Assembly: GCA_033961575.1 (NCBI GenBank)
Contig: CM066736.1
Coordinates: forward strand, 81,988,852 to 82,052,851
Length of the DNA stretch: 64,000 nt
Origin: Aselliscus stoliczkanus
Lineage: Eukaryota; Chordata; Mammalia; Chiroptera; Hipposideridae
Direction: 5' to 3'
In this document: one piece after another, positions 1 through 9,910 of the stretch
How positions within the stretch are numbered: position 1 is the stretch's first letter
Layout of the letters: each line of letters begins with the position of its first letter
Notes under the pieces: generated by a model
The model's database searches: none
Told to the model about the DNA's origin: nothing
What the model saw: only the letters and a program-made list of their open reading frames with translations
Position numbers and translations under genes: made by a program

Positions 1-472
1 AGCCTGCTCTTTAAATCCTGCTAGATAAAAACAACAACAACAAAAAACTTTCAATGTGATCACTTTAACCAAATATAGACAATATTTTTTTGATAAACCT
101 TTCCTCATACGGATAGAATATGAAGAAATTATTTTTCTCTAGAAAGAATAACTCTTAATATACAATTACTGAGTTACATGGGGCGAGTCTCTCATTCTCT
201 AAATATTAGGTTCCCCTCTTCAATCAGACATTATTGATGTTTATCTTGAGCCACGGCTGCACCCTAAAAGCTGCAAAATGAGGAAATATGTCTAGATTGA
301 GTGTTCTTAACCTTGCCTGTAGCCACCAAAGAATACATAAATGGGCTGTAGGAACTCTGTGAATCCTCTGAAATTACATGTAAAGTTGATATGTTATACC
401 ATTACATATATATTAATATGGGAAGATCCAAAACTTGATCATTTTCTCAAAAAATAATATGGAGAGATATAG
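1..472. other. Unassigned AT-rich DNA
   Basis: No gene, RNA or repeat family that I can recognise. It is AT-rich with no long open frame. Confidence 0.5.
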
Positions 473-565
473 TCAGTGTATCCTAAACTGTGCATCAGGA
501 TTATCTACGATGTAAAATAAAGTTTTTGGGGTTCTACTCCAGTCTTACTGGTTTAAAATTTGTTT
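473..565 (+). mobile_element. hAT-Charlie MITE fragment (MER3/MER5-like)
   Basis: The stretch beginning CAGTGTATCCTAAACTGTGCATCAGGATTATCT follows the opening of the MER3/MER5 group of non-autonomous hAT elements (cagtggttctcaaactgtgcatcagaatcacct). Only the first half is visible and it is strongly diverged. The exact subfamily is not resolved. Confidence 0.45.
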
Positions 566-789
566 GGTGTGAATGCGGAACAGAACGTTTTAATTTTAAT
601 AAACTGCTTAGGGAATTCTGCCCAGTTGTCAGTGGTTCATGGACTAGTGAGTTGGGAACCATTGATCACAAAACCCTGATGTCACAGCTAAAATGATAAG
701 ATTTGAGATCTGTGTTCGGAGGCTGTGGTTAGCAGCATTATGTATTTCTTTGTGAGTCTCAGATCAGATGATTTTTGATTCCTGAACAG

Positions 790-925
790 AAAAGAGGCAG
801 CACTAATCCTCCTCTATAAGCCACCCCTTTGTGCTCCACACTTTCATTCATGGTCTTTGAGTCAAGTGTTTTAAACATAATTGATGCTCAATAAATATTT
901 ATTCAATAAATGAATGAATGGCGGG
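790..925 (+). repeat. L2 (or MIR) 3' end
   Basis: The pattern leading to GATGCTCAATAAATATTTATTCAATAAATGAATGAATG is the characteristic L2/MIR 3' end (tgctcaataaatgtttgttgaatgaatg). Ancient and diverged. Confidence 0.5.
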
Positions 926-929
926 CACG

Positions 930-1389
930 TCAAGAGACACAAATCCAAATTATATTAATGCTGTGATTAAAATTAACAGTCTGTCCTTTAGAAGACTCTC
1001 CTAAAGGACAGATTTCTTATGCAGATGAATTAACAAACAGCATAAACATGTGTGCCTTGCATCTGAGATAATGAATGAACACTACTACAAAATATTGAGC
1101 AGCAGTGATGAAAATCCTTTGTGGATGCCCCCAGCAAAAAACTAATTCCTCTGCTTGGTCAAGTTGTCCAGTCTTGGCTTCAGAGTCTGGTTGGTATTTT
1201 TCACCGTCCTATATCAGAGACAAGCAACATGCTGGCCTAGTGTTCCCAGCACTATAATTAAATCACATGCCTGAGATGATTCAGCATGAATACCATGTGT
1301 TGCCATAGTTTTTCTCACCCATGGAGTTAGTCTGTGCCATTAGTCAATATAAATTAGGTTATCACAGAGAAGGAAAACATTGACAAGTA
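930..1389. other. Unassigned DNA
   Basis: Nothing recognisable: no repeat family, no frame of note, no RNA promoter boxes seen. Confidence 0.4.
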
Positions 1390-1510
1390 AACGGCCTTGG
1401 ACAAATTATTTAATAAATTATTCAAACCTCAGTTTCACCCTATGCAAAGTAGAGAATATATTTATATACCTGTCAGTGTTGTTATTCAAAAACTAATGCA
1501 TATAAGTTAA
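1390..1510 (+). repeat. MIR SINE fragment
   Basis: Contains the MIR core order: a 'ggacaaattatttaat' segment (consensus gggcaagttacttaac), then CCTCAGTTTCACC, then a short AT-rich tail. Sense orientation, strongly diverged. Confidence 0.5.
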
Positions 1511-1519
1511 CCAAATAGG

Positions 1520-2030
1520 AATAGGTGCCCCAAATAGGAATATTTAATATGATTATTTTAGTAATGAAATATCATTACTGCAAGTGAATTAAATATACTT
1601 TTTCATAAAAATTGCAGTTTGTAGAGAGAGAAGCATTTGTCGCCCACTTTTGCCTCATTATATGGACAGAGGAAGTGTTGACTCAACCTATTTTTACACT
1701 AACAAACTGTGGCTTAGGGTAGTTAATTGACGTTTACACACATATCATAGGCAATTGAGTATGATCTTTAACCTAGGCCAAGCCACTGTGTTCCATGTTC
1801 TTTACCTTATTGTACTGTAGTCTGGGGGACTGGCTATCTGCCTGGAAACATAGAAAGCAACGTAACAGTTCTTACAGAAGGAATTCAGAAAAGCAGAGAG
1901 CCATGCTGAAATGAAGAGGAAAAAGGCAGATGAATTAATTATTTTGCATGAAGATAGGAGTATGACTGTTTAATTTGTGTCTAAAGGATACAAGAATACA
2001 AAAGTATTCGCTATGCTTACAGGTAGTCCT
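1520..2030. other. Unassigned DNA
   Basis: AT-rich sequence without recognisable gene or repeat family. Confidence 0.4.
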
Positions 2031-2140
2031 GTATTCTAATCCAACTTCACACTATTTATTGTATGATCTTGAATGAGTCTCAGGGTTGGTTTCTGTCATC
2101 AAGTGCGAAATGGAGATAACAGTACTTCCCTGATCGACTT
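2031..2140 (+). repeat. MIR SINE fragment
   Basis: Shows MIR-like order: TATTGTATGATCTTGAATGAGTCTC, then a Y-rich segment, then AAATGGAGATAACAGTACTTCCCTGA (consensus aaaatggggataatagtacctacctca). Sense orientation. Confidence 0.55.
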
Positions 2141-2158
2141 ATTATTCAATTTAAATTA

Positions 2159-2182
2159 TATATATATATATATATATATATA
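2159..2182. repeat. (TA)n microsatellite
   Basis: About eleven uninterrupted TA units directly after an AT-rich stretch. Confidence 0.9.
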
Positions 2183-2810
2183 GTGTATTAGGGAACCAAT
2201 AAGTGTCAGCTGTTTTTCTCATTACTATTTTAGTGAGCAGTTCACTTCAGTTAGAAGAAGTAAACCTGAGTTTGAGATTATGCTTTTCACAGCTTTGTCA
2301 TTTTGGACAATTGAATTTTTCTGAAACTTTGTTTCCTGAGAAAAACATCAGCAACATGAACAAAAGCAGCCATAACAATACCTGTCCTAACTACATTTAA
2401 AGAATGATAAATATAGCACAAGTTAATGGATGTAAAATTGCTTTTGAACAGATAAATCATGGTACGTACATAAGTAGTTATAAAATAGGTTCTAGCATAG
2501 AAATCCTACACTTTTTTTTTATTGTTTTCAATTGTTCATGGCTCTGGGCTGCTTGGCTGCTAAAACCAGAGCGTATAAACAGACTGTTAAATGGTAACCT
2601 CTTACCTTTGAGATAGATCCATGCAACATACGAATGAAAGCGCCTTTTGGAGAAACAATTTCCTTATCAAGCCTGAACACACCAGGCCACTGAAATGGGA
2701 GCACAAATCATCTCTACTGGGAAAAGCTTTGCTAATTATTTTCAATAATACTTATTATTTCTTTATGATTGCAAAAGTAATGCATGTTCTGTACGGAAAA
2801 TTAGGAGAAT
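2183..2810. other. Unassigned DNA
   Basis: Several overlapping short open frames occur here (for example 2,203-2,400 and 2,404-2,616), but they resemble no protein family I know and have no gene context. Treated as non-coding. Confidence 0.4.
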
Positions 2811-2842
2811 ACACACACGCGCACACACACACACACACACAC
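2811..2842. repeat. (CA)n microsatellite abutting a mariner end
   Basis: A CA tract with one CG interruption ends exactly at the outer edge of the mariner terminal repeat that begins GAGGTCGG at 2,843. Confidence 0.9.
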
Positions 2843-3410
2843 GAGGTCGGATATTTAAATTTGCAAACTCATCCTAGAAAAAGTGCTACATACCTCATTG
2901 CTGAATATCACTATAGTCACCTTCAAAGTACTCCCCTTGGGAAGCTGTGCACCGATGCCAGTGCCTAGTCCACCCTTCAAAGCAATTTTGGAACTCTTTT
3001 TCTGGAATGGCCGTCAGAGCTGTCGTCATATTACTCTTGATGTCCTGAATGTCATCAAAATGTCTTCCTTTCAATGTTTCCTTGATCTTTGGTTAAGGAA
3101 AGAAGTCATTGGGGACCAGATCAGGTATATAGGGAGGGTGTTTCAATACAGTTATTCGTGTCCTGGCTAAACGCTCCCTCACAGACAGTGATGTGTAGGC
3201 TGGTGCAATGTCATGATGCAAGAGCCATGAATTGTTGGCGGAAAGTTCAGGCCATCTAACTTTTTCACACACCCTTTTCAGCACTTCCAAACAGTAAACT
3301 TGGTTAACTGTTTGTCCATTTGGTACAAATTCATAATGAATAATCCCTCTGATATCGAAAAAAGTTTAGCAACATTGTTGCAACAAGTTCATGAACTTAA
3401 TTGTCAGACT
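2843..3410 (-). mobile_element. Internally deleted mariner transposon
   Basis: The left end starts GAGGTCGGATATTTAAATTTG. The right end, read on the minus strand, starts AGTCTGACAATTAAGTTCATG, so the two ends are diverged copies of one terminal inverted repeat. The element is about 570 bp, against roughly 1.3 kb for a complete mariner. The minus strand holds the C-terminal part of the transposase and then the 3' terminal repeat. The N-terminal DNA-binding part and the first catalytic aspartate are gone. It is non-autonomous and old enough to have an in-frame stop. CA and GT tracts abut it on the two sides. Confidence 0.85.
2880..3330 (-). pseudogene. Mariner transposase C-terminal remnant
   Basis: The minus strand encodes the second half of a mariner (Tc1/mariner superfamily) transposase, a nuclear DDD enzyme that cuts and joins transposon ends. 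The second catalytic Asp lies in the motif HHDIAPAY. The third lies in PPYIPDLVPNDFF. Counting between them gives 34 residues, the D,D34D spacing diagnostic of mariner. A stop codon follows NDFFP where the family usually continues FLFPK. Reading then resumes in frame through KIKETLKGRHFDDIQ and EKEFQNCFEGW to YFEGDY near the C-terminus. The first catalytic Asp and the helix-turn-helix region are absent. It cannot make an active enzyme. Confidence 0.85.
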
Positions 3411-3414
3411 GCTT

Positions 3415-3416
<2 letters not shown>

Positions 3417-3458
<42 letters not shown>

Positions 3459-3462
3459 TGTA
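3417..3462. repeat. (GT)n microsatellite abutting a mariner end
   Basis: A GT tract with one TATGTG interruption starts a few bases outside the right mariner end. It is the complement of the CA tract on the other side of the element. Confidence 0.9.
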
Positions 3463-3639
3463 TCAACTGAATCCCCAAACCTAGAGAATATCTATTTTGC
3501 TCTAAATCTCCAGAGTCATTATGAGAACACTCAAGCTCAGGAAGTTAAAATGATTTATTTTTGTTCTCAAGGACAAAAATTAACAGTAGAGCTGTCTCTC
3601 AATGCAATATAGTGTTTCATAGTTTGTCTATCATGTGCC
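3463..3639. other. Unassigned DNA
   Basis: No recognisable family or gene. Confidence 0.4.
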
Positions 3640-3840
3640 CCACATAATTCTAGTTGTTAAATGATTGGGCCTCTCAGTAACACTAAAGACATTAGAAGAA
3701 GTCCTGTTACCCGCATTGTACAGAAGAATAAACTGAACCTCAAAGTCTTATCCAAAATAACACAGGGAGAAAATTTGGGATGTAAATCTAGATCATTTGA
3801 CTGCAACTCCCAATCCTTTCTAGTAAGTCATCTTACCAAA
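3640..3840 (-). repeat. MIR SINE, antisense
   Basis: The run ATTGTACAGAAGAATAAACTGAACCTCAAAGTC ... ACACAGGGAGAAAATTTGGGATGTAAATCTAGATC follows the reverse complement of MIR (gaaactgaggctcagagag ... acacagctagtaagtggcagagccgggattc). Confidence 0.65.
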
Positions 3841-3989
3841 CTTATCTGGCGCAGTAGACCAAAGATCAAATATGGAAGCAATAAAAACATCATGGCCAAG
3901 TTCAGAATTTGATACTCATGTCTAAGAAATAACTGTTTCCACTTATTTAGCTAGTAAATTTTACCTGTTATTCAGCCAACCTATCTGTT

Positions 3990-4085
3990 TCTAGATTTAG
4001 TTCCAACTGTGTGAATTTAGACATAGAGCCCTTACTTTTCTGGGCTTCAGTTTAAATATATAGAAATTGGACATACATTAAATGT
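3990..4085 (+). repeat. MIR SINE fragment
   Basis: CCAACTGTGTGAATTTAGAC, then TTCTGGGCTTCAGTTT, then AAATATATAGAAATTGG follows the MIR core in sense orientation. Confidence 0.5.
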
Positions 4086-4674
4086 GTACCCTGTCATGTT
4101 GGATATCCTTGCCACATGGGTAAATAACATGGCAACTGCAATAGTTTAACAAATAAATAAATGTATTGTCTCACACCACATTACTCAGGATAGAAGGTAT
4201 TTCCAAGGCTAGATAATGTCCTTAAATATCCCCCCCTCTACCACTTCCCCCCACAGATTTCTGCTCTGCCTAACCAATATAACATTTCTCACAATCTCAC
4301 AATATCTGTCCGAGGGCATCCCTTTAAAACAGGCCAGCTGTCAGCAGAAATACAAATATCCTTTCTGTCAGTCCCTTCTTAAAAAAGGTAATAATTTCTA
4401 GATACTTCTCAGGAGATTTTTCTCTCAGGCCTATTGACCAGACTTGAATCATATACTATTCCAAAACCAATTACTGGCATGGCAAATAGTTGTCTTAGGG
4501 TATATACACACTCAATTTCAAACAGTTACGCAATTTTGCTCTCTAAAATGCCTGCAACATCTTCTGGCAGATTATACTTTTTCTAGCAGAACGTAAGAGC
4601 ATTTTTCCTCACATTCATATAATATAACATTCTAATTCTTCCATGCAATAACTGTAAAGTGATAGTTCATAGTT

Positions 4675-4675
<1 letters not shown>
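4086..4675. other. Unassigned DNA
   Basis: Contains a C-rich stretch near 4,230-4,255 but no family or gene that I recognise. Confidence 0.4.

Positions 4676-4678
<3 letters not shown>

Positions 4679-4715
<37 letters not shown>
4679..4715. repeat. (CA)n microsatellite
   Basis: About eighteen uninterrupted CA units, followed by a short degenerate CA-rich shoulder. Confidence 0.95.
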
Positions 4716-4717
<2 letters not shown>

Positions 4718-4959
4718 ACAGGCACACACTCAGAACATACACATTTTCTGTAAGATTCACAAAACTACTGAAATTTAAAACACATTGTTCTCAAATCTAT
4801 GTGGAAAGAACATTCTTATGAGTTGTTGATGGTACTTCAGTTACTACAATCTAAATCGAAGTACTTGGGCAGTATCTTTCAAAATTCTTGTGTTCAGTAT
4901 CCTCAGACCCAACCATTTTAATTGAAGCAATGCATATTCTAGATACTGTCAGTACCAGG

Positions 4960-5115
4960 ACATTTATTTTAAAATGTTTGTTGAGAACCTACCATGGACC
5001 AGGCAATGTCCAAGTTATTGGGGATATATCAGGAACAAAATAGAAAATACCCCTTTCTTGATGGAGCTTATAGTTTGATACAGCATTATATGTGAGAATA
5101 AAGCATTGCATGGTG
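4960..5115 (-). repeat. L2 LINE fragment, antisense
   Basis: TGTTTGTTGAGAACCTACCATGGACCAGGCAATGTCC, then GGGGATATATCAGGAACAAAATAG, then TTGATGGAGCTTATAGTTTG follows the antisense 3' region of L2. Confidence 0.7.
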
Positions 5116-5689
5116 TCAAAAATAGAGGCCACCACTCATGCATAATACACAGAGTTACTTTCTAAGCCAAGGAAAACTCCTATGAGATAAGACGCCTATA
5201 GTATTTTATTACATAAATAAGATGGTTTAATTAGCCAGCTCTGTATTAAGGAAAAGAAAAAGTTCTATCTGGGAAAGATTTGCTTGCTCTGTGGCCATTT
5301 CAACAAACAGCCACTAGAATCAGTTTTTTAAACACAACCTGAGGACACTTTATGAGTGCTGATGTTGAAAGATCTCCAAAAGGCATTGTTAAATTAAAAT
5401 TATAGGAAACAATATTTGTATTTGTTCGTATCATGTGTAATACGTTTCTGACAGGAGATATAAGAAAGTAACAACTACCATCTCAAGAAATGGAGGCAGG
5501 GGAACTGGGTACTTTGGGACTGGTGAAGGAGAAAGACTTTTCACTATAAATACCTTTTTGTAACTATGGTATTTGAAAATATATATTTATTACTTAATTA
5601 AATTTAAATTTTAAAAATATTGTATATATTATTGTGTGTTTGCCATTGTAAAAAATATGCATTTATTTTATTATTACTGTTATTGAAAA
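5116..5689. other. Unassigned AT-rich DNA
   Basis: No gene or family recognised. The last part is extremely AT-rich. Confidence 0.4.
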
Positions 5690-6062
5690 TTTCAGTTTAT
5701 ACTTAGCCATTATTTTTCTGGTATGTAAAAGGCACTTTATATTCTGAGTATTATTTCTGTTAAGTTGGTCATTGAAGTGTTTTCACCCATCTTTTATTTG
5801 CCTATGATGTTCTTTGCCAATAGAAAACTTTACTTTTAATCAAATACAGAAAATTTTCTTTAAAATTTTGTATTTTTTTTTTTAAATTTTGTTTAAGAAC
5901 TCCTTCCAAACCCCAAACCATAAAAGTGATCAGGTATTTTCATGAAACTTACATTATTTTGAAGTTATTTGAAGTTTATTGTCATATATGCTTTAGGAAA
6001 GAGCTCAAACTCCATTTTTCCTACTACATTTTACTAAAATAATCTATTGTTGATCCACTGAT
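5690..6062 (-). mobile_element. Ancient L1 ORF2 C-terminal region, antisense (part 1)
   Basis: The order TTATATTCTGAGTATTATTTCTGTTAAG, then TTTTCACCCATCTTTTATTTGCC, then AACTCCTTCCAAACCCC matches the reverse complement of the old mammalian L1 (L1M-type) ORF2 C-terminal region. Frames are destroyed. It pairs with the 6,600-7,450 part after an intervening GC-richer block. Confidence 0.55.
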
Positions 6063-6600
6063 GCGTGATGACTGTGCTTGGTCCATGCGAGCCTCAGGAT
6101 GGTGGTCAATCCATCCATCACCATCACCATGAAGCCCCAGGATGGTCTAACCTTTCCTGGTGGTTCTTTCCCAGCCTTCTATGGATTCCTCACAGACGTG
6201 CTCTTATCAAAACTCAGCCGAAGACTCCGGGACTCTCTGCAGATCTCTAGTGCTCTTTCTGGGTAGCTTTCTCCTCTCCAGGGCTGTGTTACTGAAAACT
6301 CTAGCCACTTTGGCACCCCAGGTTCCCAGCTTAGGCTCCTCAACTCAAGATGCCCACAGCTCCCCCTGGGTTCTCCCTTTCAGGTCTGGAAGCTCTCTCC
6401 AATAAGAGTGAGGAAGCAACCACAAGGGTCACTATGTTTTTCAACTCCCAGAGATCCTGGTCCTTTATTGCCAACAATGGCCTATCTCTGAAAAACCCTG
6501 TTTCAAATTTTTCTTTTTTTTAATCTCTTTGTTTCAGTTGTTTCAGACAGAAAAAGAAGTCCAATCCTTGTTACTCTATATTGGTTGGAAGCAGAAGTGT
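6063..6600. other. GC-richer block inside an ancient L1
   Basis: Compared with both flanks this block is richer in GC and carries three overlapping open frames (6,065-6,405) without a recognisable protein. It ends TTGTTTCAGTTGTTTCAGAC ... GTTACTCTATATTGGTTGGAAGCAGAAGTG. I associate that phrase with a widespread old mammalian repeat (gtttcaggtgggaggg ... ttactccatcttggccagaagcagaag) but cannot name it with certainty. Most likely it is a repeat inserted into the L1, not a gene. Confidence 0.4.
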
Positions 6601-7450
6601 CCTATAGCATTTCTTAATGTGATAAGGCGAGTTGCCAACTTTGTTATTTTTCAGTATAATCTTAGTTTTACTGTACTTTTAAAACATTTTTCTATGGTCC
6701 TCCAAAACCCCACTGGAATTTTGAACCAAAGTGTATTAAATTGATAGATTAAATGGGGGGAGGCATTTTTTCATAAGGTTGAATAGTTATAGTCATACCT
6801 ATAATAAGAGTATTTAGGTCTTATTTTAAGTCTTTTATTGGAACTGTACATTTTTAAAATCTTCTTAAAGCGATTATCTATTCTTTATTTAATTCTTAGG
6901 TACTTTAGAGTATGTTTGGTAATGCTGTAAATGGTCTCATTTCCTGTGGCATATTATGGTTGGTTATTGGTATAGAGGGACACTCTTGATTGCATACATT
7001 GAATGTGTAGTCAGAAGTTTTGTTTATGTTTTCTAATTAGTTTCAACAGTTTTTCTGCTGATTCTCTGTGATATGCTACCTACATCATACTGTCATCTGT
7101 ATCTAATTATACCTTTGATTCTTCCTTTCCAATCTTTAAATTTCCTTTTTCTTTTACTCTTGTCACTGCTCAATGCACACTGAACAATATTAGTGATAGA
7201 AGGAATATGTATAATGTTTCTAACCTAAAAGGAAGTTGTCTTATATCTTCACATATAAGTGAGATGTTTTCTTTTTGTTATTAGTGGGTCGCCAATATCA
7301 AGTAAAGGAAGTTATCCTAGAGATGCTTATTATTTCATCATATAGAGACATTGGATTTTATCATATTTTTTTCTCGATATACTGAGATGCTCATTTTGTA
7401 ATGCAGTGAACTACATCAGTAAATATTCTGACACTGAAGTATACTTAGTG
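6600..7450 (-). mobile_element. Ancient L1 ORF2 reverse-transcriptase region, antisense (part 2)
   Basis: Landmarks of the L1M ORF2 reverse complement appear in order. They include the region around 6,640-6,720 (CCAAAACCCCACTGGAATTTTG), GGTAATGCTGTAAATGGTCTCATTT, and CTTCCTTTCCAATCTTTAAATTTCC. The frame is lost throughout. Continuous in order with 5,690-6,062 except for the intervening block. Confidence 0.6.
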
Positions 7451-7992
7451 AGCATTAGTTATGTGTGGACCCTGTTGTATATATTTTTTGTTTTGTTTAT
7501 TTGTTTTTGTAATGTCTATTTCAAGAGACAAGAATTATTTTCCGTTGTTTTTATTTCCATCAGAAGGTGAGGAGAGAGATCATGGTAGCATGAGTATAAT
7601 CTTCTGTCACTCAGATTTTAGGCTCTGCTCAGCACCAGCAACTACATACTTGAACGAGTGGTTTAACGTCTTTGGAAGTTGTCCTCTTCTATAAAAATCA
7701 GGAATAAACTTCTTTGATGTGTTGACGTGTCTGCTCTTGAGACATTTACATAGATAGTCAGTCAGGATTTCTTTTGTAGTCTCTTGGTCTTTGTGTGCCA
7801 GTGACTTTCCTCCCTACATCCTCACCTCTCTCCTCAAACCTCATCTTCTAGATACTTTCAGGTTTTTTCATGCTTCCAGGTTTTCACACGTATAATACCT
7901 TCTGTGTAGCACAATCTTCTTGTTTCAGTTAGAGTTACATGATTAACAATACCTGATTCTGCCTGTTGCTAGATTAACCCTCCATCAGGCTC
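7451..7992. other. Unassigned DNA
   Basis: No family or gene recognised. A 77-codon open frame at 7,461-7,694 has no similarity I know of and no context. Confidence 0.4.
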
Positions 7993-8180
7993 AACTGATC
8001 TCACAGATTCATTGCACACAAATTTTCAAATATGAAATATGTCTTTACTGTACTCAGTCACAAACACGACTGGTGATAGGTTACGGTAGAAGGGGAAGAT
8101 ACGAAAGTGATGAGTCATGATACTTAAGTTAACTGTTAGATATTTGAAAACTTGTGTGCAATGAATCTGTGAGATCAGTT
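7993..8180. repeat. 41-bp near-perfect inverted repeat with 106-nt loop
   Basis: Left arm 7,993-8,033 begins AACTGATCTCACAGATTC. Right arm 8,140-8,180 ends GAATCTGTGAGATCAGTT. The arms match at 40 of 41 positions after reverse complementing, so the transcript or single strand could form a long hairpin. The loop is 8,034-8,139. Origin unknown: a small palindromic transposon, or an inverted duplication made during break repair or retrotransposition. Confidence 0.85.
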
Positions 8181-8334
8181 GTGCCCTACCGAAGGTTAAG
8201 AAAATTAAAATCCACTGGAAAGATACGAAGTAGCTCACAACAGAGACAGAGAGGAACCAGAGAAATGCTGCAAGTCTGGAAAACAGGAAACCCTTGACCA
8301 TCTTAATCAGGTGCCACAAAGCAAATCTACTCCA
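8181..8334. other. Unassigned DNA between inverted repeat and U6 copy
   Basis: No family recognised. A minus-strand open frame of 109 codons (8,026-8,355) spans this piece, one hairpin arm and the first bases of the U6 copy, which argues that the frame is accidental. Confidence 0.45.
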
Positions 8335-8441
8335 GGGCTCACTTTGGCAGCACATACACTAAAATTGGAATGATACAGAGATGATTAGCATGGCCCCTGT
8401 GTAAGGATCACATGCAAATCTGGGAGGTGTTCCCCATTTTT
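8335..8441 (+). pseudogene. U6 snRNA pseudogene
   Basis: Matches spliceosomal U6 snRNA over its full length of about 107 nt. Recognisable stretches include the start GGGCTCACTTTGGCAGCACAT, then CTAAAATTGGAATGATACAGAGA, then GATTAGCATGGCCCCTGTGTAAGGAT, then CATGCAAATC and the terminal oligo-T. U6 is the catalytic snRNA of the spliceosome and is transcribed by RNA polymerase III from an upstream promoter. The ACAGAGA box reads ACAGAGA and the AGC triad is present. Many other positions differ, especially the 3' stem (TGGGAGGTGTTCCCC for a family TCGTGAAGCGTTCC). I see no proximal sequence element or TATA box at the usual upstream distance. L1 3'-end sequence follows directly, so this is a retrotransposed copy. 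Confidence 0.92.
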
Positions 8442-8645
8442 CTGTATTTTATATTTAGAAGTTGCTAAGAGACTAGATCTTAAATGTCCTCACCACACAA
8501 AGAAATTATAATTATGTGACATAATAGAGGTGTTGCTTAACACTGTGGTGGTAATCATATTGCAATATATAAATGTATCAAATCAACACATTGTACACCT
8601 GAAATTTACACACTGTTATATGTCAATTATATCTCAATTAAGATT
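8442..8645 (+). mobile_element. L1 3'-end segment joined to the U6 copy
   Basis: Directly after the U6 oligo-T comes an L1 3'UTR in the same orientation. It has AGTTGCTAAGAGACTAGATCTTAAATG, then GGTGGTAATCATATTGCAATATAT, then TTGTACACCTGAAATTTACAC and TGTCAATTATATCTCAATTAAG. The last phrase is the usual L1 3' terminus. A clear poly-A tail is no longer visible. Confidence 0.85.
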
Positions 8646-8654
8646 CATTTTCCT

Positions 8655-8930
8655 TTTTTGGTAACAACTTTGTTGAAATATATATAATTTACAAAGAATG
8701 AATTCACTCATTTAAAATATACAATTTACTGATTTTTAGTATATTGAGAGTTGTGCAATCATTGCCACAGTCAACTTGAAAACGTTTTTGTCACCTCTAA
8801 AAAAATCCCATACCTTTTAACTATCACTCCCTAACCCCCTATGACCACTGTTCTACCCCCGCCACCCTAAACAGTCACTAATCTACTTCCTGTCTCTATG
8901 GCTAGCCTATTCTGGACATTTCATATACAG
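8655..8930 (-). mobile_element. L1 (L1M-type) fragment, antisense
   Basis: Follows the antisense L1 landmark order: TTGTTGAAATATATATAATTTAC, then AAAATATACAATTTACTGATTTTTAG, then GTTGTGCAATCATTGCCAC, then ACCACTGTTCTACC, ending CTATGGCTAGCCTATTCTGGACATTTCATATACA. The continuation appears to resume at 10,305 after a Tigger-type insertion. Confidence 0.85.
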
Positions 8931-8931
8931 G

Positions 8932-9025
8932 TATGCACCACATAACAATATGTCGGTCAATAATGCAATGTATATATGACAGTGATCCCATAAGATTATA
9001 ATGAAGCTGAATTTCCTGTAAGAAA
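8932..9025 (+). mobile_element. Tigger7/MER44-like DNA transposon, left part
   Basis: GTATGCACCACATAACAATATGTCGGTCAATAATGC ... GATCCCATAAGATTATAATGAAGCTGAA follows the terminal region of the TcMar-Tigger family that includes MER44 (catgcgccgcataacgac ... ggtcccataagattataat). The element interrupts the L1 at 8,655-8,930. Confidence 0.75.
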
Positions 9026-9910
9026 TGGAAGGTTACATGGCTGATGAGGGTTGTTTGTTTGTTTGTTCATTTTTCTCTGATGGGAGCAGTGTCTGTGGTG
9101 CTAGGAAATAGATTCCTTCTCATTCACACCACCTCAATTTTGAGCATACAGATTACATTCTAGTTAGCTGCTGACCTGGTTCCGCATAGAGGAGCCTGTC
9201 CCCCCAGCACTACATATGCCAGAGGGTGCTACAGCCCTCCCAGATCTAGCTCAATGGTCTTCAGAGCACGATGCTATACATTCTTTGTTAAGGACCTAAG
9301 GTCCTGTACAAGGACACAGGTCCACAAAAGCCACCTTAACAAGTATTAAATGTCACTGCCACTTTAGTAAAAGCTTTCTGTGGTAGTGTGAGGTAAGCCT
9401 GTCCCTGTATTTTGGAAATAGTTTCAGGTTGTAATGATGTTAAACATAAGTAAGTTTTAGTTCTTCCATCAATTCAGTGCCAAGGAGAGTCCTTTGTGCC
9501 AGCCAGATGGGGTCATTGCAACCAAAGACAAAATATTGAGTCCTCAGTTCTCCACCCTCTACATGTTAAACACCCTCTTTTTTATGAGTACCCCAAAGTT
9601 CCTTAATCTATTACTCCAACATGCAATAGCCAAACCACATTGTTATGGCAATCCCCATGTCACTTTATCTCTCTGTCTTGATTTCTTATTCCTACCGAGC
9701 CTCAGGCCACCTTTGCCCTCCTTCCTGACAGTTACTACTAAGATGATCTATGCCTTACCCCAGCCAGTTTCTCCTGGCTATTTCCAATCAATGCTGCTCT
9801 CATCCTTGTGCATGGAACAGCATTGATAGCTTTGATGTCTGATTTCAAACCCTGTTGGCAGGAAGCGGGAGAAAGGCTTCTGGGGCAGTGCGTGTAAGCC
9901 TACAGCTGTG
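9026..9910. other. Foreign block inside the Tigger-like element
   Basis: About 890 bp not matching the Tigger7/MER44 pattern on either side. Contains a 110-codon open frame (9,494-9,826) of no recognisable family and a GTTT run near 9,049. Probably one or more insertions, or a deeply diverged Tigger interior. I cannot name it. Confidence 0.35.

Noticed and set aside
6065..6405. Overlapping frames suggesting an exon
   Set aside because: Bracketed by ancient L1 sequence; no splice-site pattern that I could support, and it looks like a repeat.
8026..8355. 109-codon minus-strand frame with hydrophobic stretches
   Set aside because: Spans a hairpin arm, unassigned DNA and the start of a U6 pseudogene, so it is accidental.
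8335..8441. Functional U6 gene
   Set aside because: Many substitutions, no visible upstream PSE/TATA arrangement, and direct fusion to an L1 3' end.
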